NCBI GenBank assembly: GCA_009746045.1 | Contig: RPFO01000156.1 | Location: forward strand, 2,361,588 to 2,425,587 | Length of the DNA: 64,000 bases | Direction of reading: 5' to 3' | Origin: Mesostigma viride | Taxonomy: Eukaryota; Streptophyta; Mesostigmatophyceae; Mesostigmatales; Mesostigmataceae | Part shown: in pieces, positions 28,601-39,370 of the stretch | Position numbering within the stretch: the first letter of the stretch is position 1 | How the letters are laid out: the number at the start of each line of letters is the position of its first letter | Made by a program: the position numbers and the translations under genes | The notes under the pieces: generated by a model | The model's input: the letters and a program-made list of their open reading frames with translations, nothing else | Database searches by the model: none | What the model was told of the DNA's origin: nothing

Positions 28601-31150
28601 CAGACCGATGACTACTCGATCACATCCTCTCACGTTGATGGTTCTTGTGTACTATACGTTGGTGGCTGATCTGTGATGTGGTTTGTTGTTTCTGTGCCTT
28701 GATGTGGAATGTAACTGTGTTTCGTGTGCCAGAACGACGGCTACACGATCCTCCCCTCCCGCATGAATCTGATGTGCAATGTGTGATGAACGTGTGTCAT
28801 GTATTTGTGCGGTGTGCTGACGTGTGCCAGAACGACGACTACACGATCATCCCCTCATACTCGACGGACCGCAAGGCGGCCGCGCTCACGTTCAAGAAGA
28901 TGCTCAACGACTTCTCCAAGATCAGGTGGGTGTGCTTATGACTCGGTGCCTATATATACATAGGAAGATGCTCAACGAGTTCTCCAAGATCAGGTGGGTG
29001 TGCTATCACTCTGTGTCCATGTCTAGATAGGCATAAAGTTGCCAGCCACCATCATTTCTTCCACTGTTATGTAACAAGCACAAGAGGAGCCGGAGGTTGT
29101 TGTTGGTAGAATAAGAAGTAAATGTTAAATCTGGGCACGATGAAGTGTCCCATGCCGAACCAAGTGTTTCTGAAAGAATAAGAAGTCAATGTCAAAGCTG
29201 GGCACAAGGAAGTGTCCCATGCCGAACAAAGTCTTTCTGAAAGAATAAGAAGTCAATGTTAAATCTGGGCACAAGGAAGTGGCCCATGCCGGTTACACAG
29301 TTCATGATACAGAATAGTAACCGTAGCATCTAATAGTAGCGACTAGTGCTACTATGCTGCTACTATAAATACATCAGTTATGCGGCGGAGCAGGTTGCTC
29401 AAACTCGATGATGATGCCAAGGTTGCTCGGTGGACCGCTGCCTGGGTCACAAAACCCCATCAACTTGACCCCCTTACACTGCCACGGCTATGTACACTGC
29501 AACTAACCTGCCCACCCACCCCCAGCCCCCCTTGGCGCTACAAAAACCATCATTACAGGCATACTGTTAAAGGCATAAATTCTTTTTTTATACTACTATA
29601 TAGAAATCGTCATTATAGACAAACTATTTCTGGCTCCCGCCCCCCCCCTCCCTTTCCTCTGGACCTTCCCTCATTTCCTGCCCACCCATTCACTTCGTGT
29701 ATGCGGGCGTTCCCCCCCGTACGCATCCCCCTTCCCCCCCCCCCCCCCGGTACACCCCACCCCACCCCGTCCCACCCCACCACCAGCACGTACTACGACC
29801 ACGGAGACCGCATCTTCTCGGCCACCTACCGCTGGAAGCCTGAGGACCATGTGACCCTCAAGCTGGGCTACGACTCGTCGCTCAAGGAGGTCTCTCTGGA
29901 CGGCTTGGTAGGTGCACCCCTCAAGGAGGTCTGCCTGGATGGCTTGGTAGGTGCACCCCCTCAAGGAGGTCTGCCTGTAGGGCTTGGTAGGTGGACCCCC
30001 TGGACAATGCCGTGTACGTGCACCCTGGACCATCTAGTAGGTTCGCATGGGACGGCTTGGTAGCCAAACGCGGTGCATTTCGCTACATGCAACACGCTGT
30101 AGATGAATTGTCTGTACATATGGACGGCTTGGTAGGCGAACGAGGGGCAGTTCAGTAGGTGTGGCCTCTGGTTGTCTTGGTAGGTGCACCCTGGGCATCG
30201 GCTAACTACAAGAACACCTGTTTTTTACTTACTGTAGGTAAATTTTTCACTCTACTGTAGTGAATCTTCTCTAAGTATGTTGTGTTACGGACGTGCGCTA
30301 TGGACACATTGGTACGCGCACTCTGGATGTACACTCCTGAGCACATGGGTATCTTCAAGTTTACACAGTAAGTGGTTTGGTCAACGACACACGCATACGG
30401 TATGAGCTCGTGACGTGCAAGCGGCTGCCTGGCTGGATGGTGGCTGAGCATAAGAAGCATCCTGTCGCGTGGTTGGTGCCCTGAGAGTGATCCTTTCGGC
30501 AGCAAGGAGAAAGGGGTATATGTCATACTTTTTGTGTCTATGCTTCTCCGCCCGAGCAGCTATGGAGGTAGAAATTTTTTCATGATGCTGTTGAAAAAGT
30601 TTGGTTGATTAGTCGTGAACTGCAAGGAGATTGTGGACAGGGTGACGTGCAACCCTTGGACATGAAACCCTTGGACTTGAAACTCTGGGATGTGTTTCTC
30701 TGGCAGGCTGCAGTCTCTCTGTGGCAATCACGGGACCGTCTGCCCTGGCGTCTTGTTCACACGAGGCGGCGTGCCTCCCCATCCTCCAGCACTTTCTGAT
30801 GCTCACGTTTCTGCGTCGCACATTCCCATTCTCTACGCTTTCCATGTCCCCCGTTGCCAATCAATAATACTTGAACTACTGCTTGTCCCCTTCAAAGTTC
30901 AGTCCTAGCACTGCTGAATCCTGCCCTCATCGCCCGGGGGTCAACTCCCCGGAACCTTGTCTGACACAATGTTGCCTGCCCCTGTTTCTTCTTGCCTCGA
31001 TTCCTCGTGGGCGCGCAGGTAGGGAGCAAGTACAGCGGCGCCGCGGCCGGCCCCAAGAAGAGCAAAGTGCAGCTGACGATGCGTGTTCCTCAGGACAACT
31101 TCACCAAACCAGCGTTCGCGGTCCACGCCAAGAAGAGGTGGGACTTCTAA
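25300..31150 (+). CDS. OEP37: Chloroplast outer envelope protein 37-like beta-barrel channel
   Basis: The six exons are 25300-25650, 25811-25897, 26955-27125, 28831-28925, 29787-29907 and 31019-31150. Their 957 bp give 318 residues, close to land-plant OEP37 as I remember it. Matching blocks are KLSSEYDSEMQY...ITAKLF near residue 33, LKLGYDSS near residue 263, and the C-terminus KVQLTMRVPQDNF...KKRWDF, which ends in an aromatic residue as beta-barrel proteins do. OEP37 is a cation-selective channel of the plastid outer membrane. The start is fixed by an in-frame TAG 12 bp upstream. A TGTAA lies at about 31490, some 340 bp past the stop. The gene is convergent with the mannosidase gene. Three of its five introns carry copies of exon ends. 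Another plastid envelope beta-barrel family remains possible. Confidence 0.82.
25811..25897 (+). CDS. OEP37: OEP37-like exon 2
   Basis: 29 codons, NNSKVVELRGEAG to GVRSL, with CAG acceptor and TTG|GTAGGT donor. Confidence 0.8.
26040..26480. other. Intron 2 content: poly-T/poly-G tract and (CA)n
   Basis: A T11-CG-G12-type tract lies near 26010-26032, and a CA-rich stretch at 26397-26480. No coding evidence was seen. Confidence 0.7.
26640..26795. repeat. About 44-bp tandem repeat, three to four copies
   Basis: The unit contains CGCAGCTATCCCTATATGGC and TACTCCTACCAGAACT. It lies in OEP37-like intron 2. Confidence 0.8.
26955..27125 (+). CDS. OEP37: OEP37-like exon 3
   Basis: 57 codons from LSGLLSLPVGLLQYSHYVDE to ELKYKWK. 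The acceptor is GCTGCCAG and the donor TGGAAG|GTGGGT. The 5' border is chosen by phase and the first plausible AG. Confidence 0.75.
27146..27975 (+). repeat. Dispersed copies of OEP37-like exon 3 end plus donor
   Basis: AAGTACAAGTGGAAG|GTGGGT recurs in decayed form at about 27147, 27337, 27727, 27789, 27833, 27871 and 27951, with variants such as GAAGCACAAGTGCAAGGTGGGT. Some also keep the following GCGGCGGA-like or TGGA words. Confidence 0.8.
27369..27720. repeat. About 38-bp tandem repeat, nine copies
   Basis: The unit reads TACTACTACTAGGTTTTATG then CTACAAATAGATTTTTT. The Leu/Phe and Ser/Lys frames through it are artefacts. Confidence 0.95.
28085..28290. repeat. About 20/60-bp CCTACCTATAGTAAACCTCTT repeat
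   Basis: Alternating units of GGAACCTCTTCCTACCTATA and GGTAACCTTGTCCTACCTGT in OEP37-like intron 3. Confidence 0.85.
28590..28765 (+). repeat. Two upstream copies of OEP37-like acceptor plus exon 4 start
   Basis: GTGTGCCAGACCGATGACTA (28595) and GTGTGCCAGAACGACGGCTA (28725) copy the real acceptor and exon start GTGTGCCAG|AACGACGACTA at 28824. Here the acceptor side has been duplicated. Confidence 0.85.
28831..28925 (+). CDS. OEP37: OEP37-like exon 4
   Basis: NDDYTIIPSYSTDRKAAALT onward, ending AAGATCAG|GTGGGT in phase 2. Confidence 0.85.
28963..29010 (+). repeat. Copy of OEP37-like exon 4 end plus donor
   Basis: GAAGATGCTCAACGAGTTCT and the following CCAAGATCAG|GTGGGTGTGCT differ at one base from the true exon end, about 80 bp downstream. 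The splice site is intact. Confidence 0.95.
29098..29290. repeat. About 62-bp tandem repeat, three copies
   Basis: The unit contains GAATAAGAAGTCAATGTTAA, ATCTGGGCACAAGGAAGTG and CCCATGCCGAAC. Confidence 0.9.
29787..29907 (+). CDS. OEP37: OEP37-like exon 5
   Basis: Preceded by ACCACCAG. It encodes TYYDHGDRIFSATYRWKPED through SLKEVSLDGL, and the phase 2 entry forms a Ser codon across the junction. Confidence 0.85.
29908..30190 (+). repeat. Ladder of OEP37-like exon 5 ends plus donors
   Basis: CTCAAGGAGGTCT...GGCTTG|GTAGGTG recurs at about 29920-29955 and 29957-29995, and the shorter GACGGCTTGGTAG-type core at about 30050, 30123 and 30172. The first two keep both coding frame and donor. Confidence 0.9.
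31019..31150 (+). CDS. OEP37: OEP37-like exon 6 (terminal)
   Basis: 43 codons plus stop, VGSKYSGAAAGPKKSKVQLT through KKRWDF. The acceptor is GCGCAG. Confidence 0.85.
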   Translation, partial: VGSKYSGAAAGPKKSKVQLTMRVPQDNFTKPAFAVHAKKRWDF

Positions 31151-32540
31151 GATGACAGCGTCGCTGTCTTGCAAACCGAGGAACAAGGACAGCCCAGCGC
31201 CACGTGCTTGACGGCTTCAGCCAGGGCACAGCTTGCCCTACCGTGTGCCCAGCATCCTATCCTTTAGGCTGGGTTGCTTGGCCATCCAGTGAGAGGGCCA
31301 TGCATTCCCTCAGGCGACTTCCTCCCGGGAGTCCTGCGCCGGACTGGGTGCTGCCTCCCAGGGACAGGTTCCCACTGCAACTATGCCGAGTGAGATGATT
31401 ATTCCTGGACGCAACAACGAGCCTTGCAAGAGTCTGGCTTCCGTGACCTGAAGAACCGTGGAGGGTGGCCTTTCCTCGCAAAGTGATATGTAATCATTTT
31501 CACGAACCGGATCATGCTGGCCGTTTGGTGTGTGTAGCTCCTGACAGACTGGGTGCTATGCCAGGTGACAAGCATAGTGGCTTGGGCATCTGGCCATTGA
31601 CGGCTGATCTAAGTTGGACTTTCATACATGATAGGTGTGACATTTGTTGAGGTGCGACGCTCTGGTTGCTAATTAATTACTTTATGTAGATCCTTGCATT
31701 GTGGATGGCATGATGCCAACGAGTAAATAGTGTAGTGTAGTACGTAAACCTGATTCTTTGCCCCTCAGGCCCGGGCAGTTGTGCAGGCCATGTCAAGATT
31801 TTCATTGGCCAACTTTGAATTCTCGAGTAATTGTAGTTTTATACTAATGGGGAAATTAAGATATTATACATAGCAGCTATATGCCCTGCAAAAATCTGTG
31901 AAGGTCCCTGATTGACATGTCCCTGATTGTCTATATGCATACTCGCGTGCAGACACGTGTGTAGTACTCCTACACACAGATCTCGAGTGATTTATCTAGT
32001 ACCAAATCCGAAAGGCTTGCATCACTCCCCGGACAGGAGAACTTTTGCGGATGACTGTAGGTGTAAGTTGGCGATGCCATGGTAACCGGAGACGTCCGTC
32101 CTATAGTCAGCAAAATTGGTGCGAGAGGTCCCCAGTTCGATTCCGGTCGGATTCATTTGCAGATCGCGTTTTCCGCGTTTTCCGCGGCCTGGCACTGAAC
32201 GCAAAGGTTTTCACCTTTGCGGAGTGTCTGATCAGAATACATGCACAGCTAGTAAGCAAGCAAGTTGATACTTGCGAGTCGATCATGCGCATAGGCATGC
32301 CACGGAGTCATACTATGCTGATTGCAGTAGGAATAATCTTGGTTAGCAACATCTGGACATTAAGATCGATCGTCTGCATCATACCCCGGACAACCATGCA
32401 TAGGTAAGTAAGTACTTGCGTGTCATGCGCAAAGGCATGCCACGGAGTACTATGCTAATCTCATTAGAAAGTTTAAACAAATATCGTCTGCATCATTCCC
32501 CAACCATTAAGCACTAGATGGGGACAACCATACATAGTAT
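31151..32540. other. Convergent intergenic region with a SINE-like copy
   Basis: This is the 3' flank of the OEP37-like gene, with a possible TGTAA signal at about 31490. Apart from the tRNA-like repeat at 32040-32215 nothing was recognised. Confidence 0.5.
32040..32215 (+). mobile_element. tRNA-derived SINE-like copy
   Basis: It has an A-box-like TTGGCGATGCCATGG (about 32068) and a B-box-like AGTTCGATTCC (32134-32144) about 60 bp apart, flanked by similarity to the minus-strand copy near 40975-41170. There is no clean acceptor stem or anticodon arm, so it is not called as a functional tRNA. Confidence 0.5.
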
Positions 32541-32752
32541 TCGGCCCCACCATCTGGGTCATCTAGATCGCTCTACACGTAATTAAGCCAGCCATAATTT
32601 CAATGCACAAGGCTACACATTTCCATCACCATATTCATGTTCATCATCCTGAACGACTCGAACACGCGGACAAGATAACGGCAGGCGCGAGCTACCATGG
32701 TCCAGATTCTCCCGATTTCTGGCCTGCGCTGGTTGCCAGTCTCCTTGATATA
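32541..32752 (+). mobile_element. Truncated PLE 3' end
   Basis: This is the reverse complement of part of 15933-16140 (for example CGACTCG...GATAACGGCAG and CTGCGCTGGTTG), ending at the common terminus near 32752. It is more diverged than the 3393 copy, so it is older. Confidence 0.75.
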
Positions 32753-32764
32753 TAGTATTGTGCA

Positions 32765-32967
32765 CCCGCTATGCTTTGCTATGTTGAAGCTTTATTGCAT
32801 GCCACAGGGGATGCATGCCGGATGTTTCAATGGGTCCGACTGTGCACCCTGTGGCATGAGGAAAGCGGGGGCTCTGCATGGCCCCTGCCCGCTGTGCACA
32901 CTCAGGGATTAAAAGCACCCAGGTGCTTCGTGACTCCCCAACGGGAGCCTGTGTTTATTAGTTAATT
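32765..32967 (+). mobile_element. 5'-truncated LINE-A 3' end
   Basis: It encodes a Cys/His tail (CAPCGMRKAGALHGPCPLC, stop TAA at about 32910), then the hairpin GTGACTCCCCAACGGGAGC and a decayed TTAA tail. It shows that LINE-A ORFs end in a C-terminal zinc-knuckle-like motif. Confidence 0.7.
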
Positions 32968-33323
32968 ATGGTATTAAGTGAGACAGCTAGAGTATACTAC
33001 ATGGGGATAAAAAATCCCCATCCGAACTGTCCGCTACTGAATGGCTGACGAGGCGGTAGTGTACGGTGTACCGGCGATCCTCGGGGGCAATAACCTACTA
33101 CTATACCTGATGAATTCAACCCTGGGTAGCAATGGGCCGCGCGGCCCGTGGAGAGACAACAGGGTCATACCCTTTGAACAGAGAGATTCCAATTGCAGAT
33201 CGTAGCCCATTTCTCCTTGTCAATCATGCGGGCGCCGAGTTCGGATAATCCCTCAAGCCCTGCATCCTCAAGCAGTTGCCCTCTAGCCAGGCTGCAGCAG
33301 GTGTACACACTTGGTGGGGTGGT
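32968..33323. other. 3' flank of the mannosidase gene
   Basis: No gene was recognised. No TGTAA was found on the minus strand here, so the poly(A) site is not placed. Confidence 0.4.
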
Positions 33324-33548
33324 CTACTTCCAAGTAACCTGGAAAGTACGGATCTGGAAGGGAGCCAGCGACGCCACGGTGTAGGCAGTGCTAACTTCCT
33401 TTGCCTCTACTGACGGCATGCTGCTCGAGCGCGTAAGATCTTCCGCGGTGGCCGAGTCTTGGGGCTCCGCCTTCCACGTCAGCCGCTTGGCCTTCATCGT
33501 GCGCAGCAGCTGATTGGCCGACAAGTTCAGCTCCTCAATGCCCATGAT
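33324..33548 (-). CDS. MAN2B1: Mannosidase exon y (terminal)
   Basis: 74 codons plus stop, [20 protein letters not shown] through [15 protein letters not shown], the family C-terminus. Confidence 0.95.
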   Translation of the reverse strand: MMGIEELNLSANQLLRTMKAKRLTWKAEPQDSATAEDLTRSSSMPSVEAKEVSTAYTVASLAPFQIRTFQVTWK

Positions 33549-36500
33549 CTGAACGATGAGAAGACAAGGAACAAGACGACGAGCAAGGCGATGAGAAAAA
33601 TGATGACAAGGCAAGGACGCAGCGGTGAGAAACTGATACAAGCACTCCGTGAGACGTTAACATGATGGTTGATGATGGCGCATTGAAATGATGAGTCTGA
33701 CCATCTGTGCGTTGAACCAGGACGTAAAGGCCGAGCTCATGCCCGTATCCATGCGACCTAGAGCCACTTGGTTAGCACTAGGTCATAGGGGTTTCGATCT
33801 GTCGCCTGGCATCGGCGCCTGGTGGTGTTACTACGGACGCCGGCCGGGTAGAGTGCCAGCGGTTCCTACGCCGGCATCACGACTGAGCATTGGGTTTTGC
33901 TATTCATAGGATGTGCTGTTGATGTTATGGAAAGTTACTAGTAGTTGGGCAAACCCGTCTCCATTCCTAGTCCTTTGATGTCATTCAAATATGGAATTAT
34001 CAATCGGACGGTTGGGTTGATTGTTGCCTATTTGTAAAGCGAGGCTACGATTGGGACCGATCCAAACACCTATTCCCTACGCCTGTGACATTTTGTGCCA
34101 AGTACTTCCGGGTACTGTCCTAGAAATTGCGTTTGTCACTGACATTTGGAGGAACGGGCCAGCCCGGCCTGATTGCTGGCATGAATGCATACGTGATTAG
34201 ACATTTGTGATTATATGCTGCAGTGTTGCCAGCAGGCCAAAGGTGTAAAGGTGTACAGGTGCTTCTGGCAGAGGGGTTAAGGTCGCTGCCATGCTGGGAG
34301 CAAGCATGCCCTCGCTCCCCCTTTTTTGATACACTATAAGATATTGAACCAAGAGACTACACAATATATCGATGAGCTATGGGAGTTGGGAACTGGGAGT
34401 TAGTATAACGATTGACGAAATGTTGCGTTTACCTCCTCTTCGTTAGGAGCCGCCATCATGTCTGGATGTCTAGTTCGTTTGGGCTAAACATAAGGATCAC
34501 CGTTCACACCCTCGGCTTGATCTTTTGCGCGGGTCCTGCACAGCCAAGTTGTTCAATTAGCGAGGTCTGGCCCCATTCATAGACATGTCCCATCCAGACA
34601 CAAGAGCACTTTTCTGACGCACGCACTTTGCAGACACAAGAGCACTGTTCAGACGCACCCACTTAGCAGTTGTGCAGGATAGTTCTCCGTGACAACAACT
34701 TTGCAGTGATATAGCCTACAAGCCATGGTAGCCAGAGGAGTCTCAGCTAGGTAGCGCGGGATAAGATGACGAAATCTGCCAGACCAGCACGGCCTAGCGG
34801 ATGTCTCATGTTCATTCTGTGCTCCGTTACTGTCCCACTGGGCCACACATTCGATAAATTGACGTAACTAGTCATAAGGATTCTTTTAGTCCCTGGCATA
34901 CCTTGAAAACTTATGCTTGCAGACTGCACTGCCAGATCCTTGCAGCAAGAGCATCGGGCCCCTACCCTGCCTCATATTCTTGGAGTTCATGAACCAACGG
35001 CAACCTGCACGCGTGGGTACACAAGCTGGCAACCCGGCCGGTATATCTCCCATCCCCCGCCGGCCTATCTCCCAGTCACCATGAGAAAATAAGGAGTTTG
35101 TTTAACGAACCTCACATTCACGGGCCCACCGAGATACGGCTCAAGTCCAGAAAAGCTTACCCTCTTGCTCGGGAAGAGCAGGCTGATGTCGAACACGGCA
35201 GGGGAGGAGAGTTCCTCGTCCTCGTCCACCTGCAGGGAGGATCACCGAGCCACCCAGGTAGCCACATGAGCAAGAGGCAAAACTAGGCAAGTAAAGCTGG
35301 AAAGACAGAGGGAGAGAGACGGGGCATGATGCCAGAAAATTGACCCATTGAATCCTTCACAGCGTAGCTGAGGCAGCACGGATAACACGGGTGCTGCGAT
35401 ACTGTGCAAGAATGTTGCAGGGATATGCATGAGTCACGGCGGAGGATATGGGTGGGAGGATGTGGGGTGGGAGGACCTAAGGTGAGAAGACGGACAGAGC
35501 CAAGGCTGGGGAATGGGAGGAGTACAATGGATCGACAGGCAATAACTAACTAACGAAGCACGTGGACAGATGGGGGGGCGGGGGGGGGGGGGGGGGGGGG
35601 GGTAAGCTGCAACCTGGATTGTAATCCTAGTACTGTGGGTCCATGAATCAGAGCAATCCATGTATCCATCCAATTCAAGTCATCATATTGAACTGCAAAT
35701 GCTCCCTCACAGCAACAGCCTCGCATCCCTAGCTCGTTGTGGTCAGTAGTATAATCTACACTGGCGGTATTAACTAGCGGCTGTCCCAACATGCTGCAGT
35801 CTCTGTCGCACCACCATAAAAAAACCCATATAGTTAGACAGCCAGATACTAGTACATAGTAAATAATAGTATTTAGTATATGTAGACAGCCAGATACTAG
35901 TATATAGTAAGCATGCACACATGGCCACATTAACTATATTGTATACTTGATGCGGGCCCAAATATTCATCTCGTTTGTCAGAAAAAGGCGGCAGCCGATA
36001 CCTGGTACGTTGCATGATGAGGCCCATCTTGTATCACTATATCACTATACTAGATTTTAAGAAATCCGATCCACGGCCACAGCACATACCTCATAAAGGT
36101 GCATGAGGCGGACAAGGGACGTGCCCGGGCGCAGCACCTGCGGAGCACCAAATAGTTGCAATAGGACGACCAAACCCAGGCAGTCAAAAGAGTGTCAGCA
36201 ATTTTGGAAGCAATGAAATAGCAGCTGCAAATCAAGTCAATCCTGCGTGTCAGACAAATGAATGTAAATCGCACGGCACGGCAGTGACACCTGTTGACAT
36301 CTCGCACCACCTGTTTCTGCACAAAACTGTTGGGACTTTTGAAGCCAGTGTACAGACAGTCGAGTTGACCACACATAGCCCAGATTGATGAACAGAAAAA
36401 ATTCAAAACACATGGCCACTTTGGGACAAAAAACAACCGCAGTTGCAAGGGCAGCGACCACATTGTGAAGGCAGCGGCACCCACCTGCAGGGTGAGCAGG

Positions 36501-39331
36501 CCCACATTGGCTGGCATTTCCACGCCCTCAGGCATCAGCCGCACGCTCGTCAAGCGCTGCTGCTTCCACGCCTCGATGGCAGATGGCGTCAGCTGCGGCG
36601 GGGCTGGCTGCTTGGCAGTCTGTGGCAGGGAGCGTCGGAATGATGAATAAAAATGAGAAGTTCATTTAGTGTCCGATCACTTCAAAAATCAATTCAATCA
36701 GTTATAGTCGTCGGCTGCACATGGTCGCTTTCGTTATTTGTATGGCATGCCAGTAGCGTTATTACCTAGCTTGTTGCTGGCATCCGTCTAACAGTCTACC
36801 CTATCTAACCTCAACCATCTGCTGATCTCGTCAATGGTGTGCCGAGGCCCTCCAGCAACCTTAGTAACAATCACATCTATAGGATCCATTTGGTGCGTTA
36901 AATTCAACGCAACAGGGAATTGATCCCACTTGGCATGCCTGTATGCCGGCATGCCTCTACCACAAGCCAACATAGATAGCTAATGTAACAAAACGAATAA
37001 GAAACTGGTAACACATCGAAAAAGAAACATGATTCTATCTACCATGTCGCTGGCATGCCTCTAACATACCAAACTATCAAAACTGTAAGATGATCGAAAA
37101 CGGAGTCCATACTGACAAAACCAATTCCAAATTGATGGCTCATTCTACTTTCTACCTTGTCTCCGGCATCCCGCGGCTGCTTGTAGATCGGGGCAAGTGG
37201 CGGCGCCAGCGGCGCAAACAGCAGGTGCAGCGGGTTCTCGTTCCTCTGCTGGCGCTCGCGCACCCAGCGCACACCCTGCGCGGGTGGCTTGAGGGAGAGC
37301 AGGTGGCGCGCGCGCACCTGCGGACGCACACATCATAGGGGGCAGTCGCAGACCACATGTGAAGGGGGCAGACGGTAGCCGCAATAGTGTTAAAGAACGG
37401 CTCTTAACTTAAAGAGCAGCGGAGCACCCAGATGAAAGGTGGCGAATCCCGCAAGGCGCTGACACCGTCGCGGCAAACGCCAGAAAGAGGTGGATAACAA
37501 CATAGTAGACCGGTTACCCAACCAGGTGACCGGACACGGCGAATGCTTTCACTTGATGACATGAATCATGATAGGGATCGGTCCCTTCAAGCGGCCAGTG
37601 TGAGCACGAGGCGCCGAATGCCAGCATGACATACCCTGCACGAAAATTATGACCCAGCCTGAGGATGCTGTGCCATAGCGTGCATGGAGATCCGCATGTG
37701 CGAGCAGACACAAGCGAAAGGCTAGCGCAACAGCTGACCACCAGCCCCTTGCACTCGCACTGCAATCCAAGGCACAAGTCAGTGCAAGCATGCAATCTTA
37801 CCTACAGCCTGATGCAGTGGAACTTGGTGCATTGCAAGCACTTGCCAACAGCCGCCTGCAGTGGCAGTTGGTGCAGTGCAAGCACTTGCCAACAGCCCCC
37901 TGCCGTGGCACTTGGTGCATTCCAAGCGTGAGCACCCACCACAGGCCCCACATAAACTAACACTCTCCTACCTCACTTACATACTTACCACCAGCCCCTT
38001 GCAAGCAGGACTGCGTGCACGACGAGCACTTACAACCAGCCCCGTGCGGCAGCACTGCGTGCACAACGAGCACTTACCACCAGACCCTTGCAATGGCACT
38101 GTGTGCAGCCACATGACGTCTCGTTGAGGGCCTCATCGACGCCACGATGGTCGTCAAACAGAATGCGGCTGGTGAGGGGGGCGAGGCCAAAAAAGTGTGT
38201 GAACCATGCACACGAACAAAGACGGGCTATTCAGTGCCTGTGCCAATCTCTACAAATAAAGGAATGTTGATGACTGCGACAGCCAGTGGGGCATCATTGT
38301 TGCCGTTGAGGGGGGGCAAGAACAAGGGGCCGAGAAATTGGGGGGGGGGGGGGCACACCGGAGACCTGGACCATACAGAGGGCATATTCTTGTGCTCAGC
38401 AACTCCCCAACGGGAGCGCGATACTAACTAATCAATTAATACAGAGGACAAGGGGGCGCCACAGCACCGGGGCAGATAATGCCTTAACAAAGAGAATCCG
38501 GCGGCTAGCGGCGGCAAGAGTAGGCGGCAACAATGTTTGCGACAACATGATCGGAAGACAAGCCTATACAGGGGAATGCCTTGCGGGACCGTGCGAGCTG
38601 TGCGCATGAGCAAGCAACGCGACAATCAGGGAGGCATGAGGGATGTGCAGGAGCATGAGGGATGTGCAGAAGCGGGGCGCTGCAGCACGGGACGCCTCGT
38701 CAAAGAGCAGACTGTTCTTGGATTCATATTGAGGCTACCACAGTTAATTCCAAGTCTTTGCTCTCTGGTGGCGGGCACAGGAATAAGAGTAAAGAGGTGC
38801 ACGGACGATCTACAGAGCACGAGGGCAGGAACAAAACGGGTGTAAAGAGCCCGTGACAGTATTCAGTGCACGAGAAATCAGCCACACAAATTCAGCCCAA
38901 GATTATTCAGCCCACGAGCCGACGAAAGAGAACCGTCCCTTTCCCGTGTTACTTATGCACCCACGCAGCAACACAGCAGCTCGGCCGCCCAACACATTGA
39001 GCCGGTCACAGACAAGACCGTGCTCGCCAAGCCTTGGTGTAAACTTGGCTGGAGCAGCAGGCACCAGCAGCAGGGTGCTACCGCCCCACGCAAAGGTGCT
39101 GCCGCAGCTGGCCTGCCTCGGTGCTGCCCGCGCATGAGGGGGCTGAACCGAACGAGCTGCTAGCGATTGCCAAGAACAACGAACAGCTGATTAATTACTG
39201 CGCCACGCACCGGTGCAGCAGGAACTGCAGCTGGCCCGCCTCGGTGCTGCCCACCCCGATGGCGCGGTCGACCAGCACTGACAGCTGCGTGGTGTCGTCC
39301 CGAAGGACGGCTGCGGAGTTCACCTGTCGGT

Positions 39332-39370
<39 letters not shown>

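Noticed and set aside
32100-32160. Functional tRNA gene
   Set aside because: Only A- and B-box-like words are present; no acceptor stem or anticodon arm could be paired.
33690-33765. Additional mannosidase exon ([18 protein letters not shown] frame)
   Set aside because: Exon x joins exon y in phase and continues the family alignment without it.
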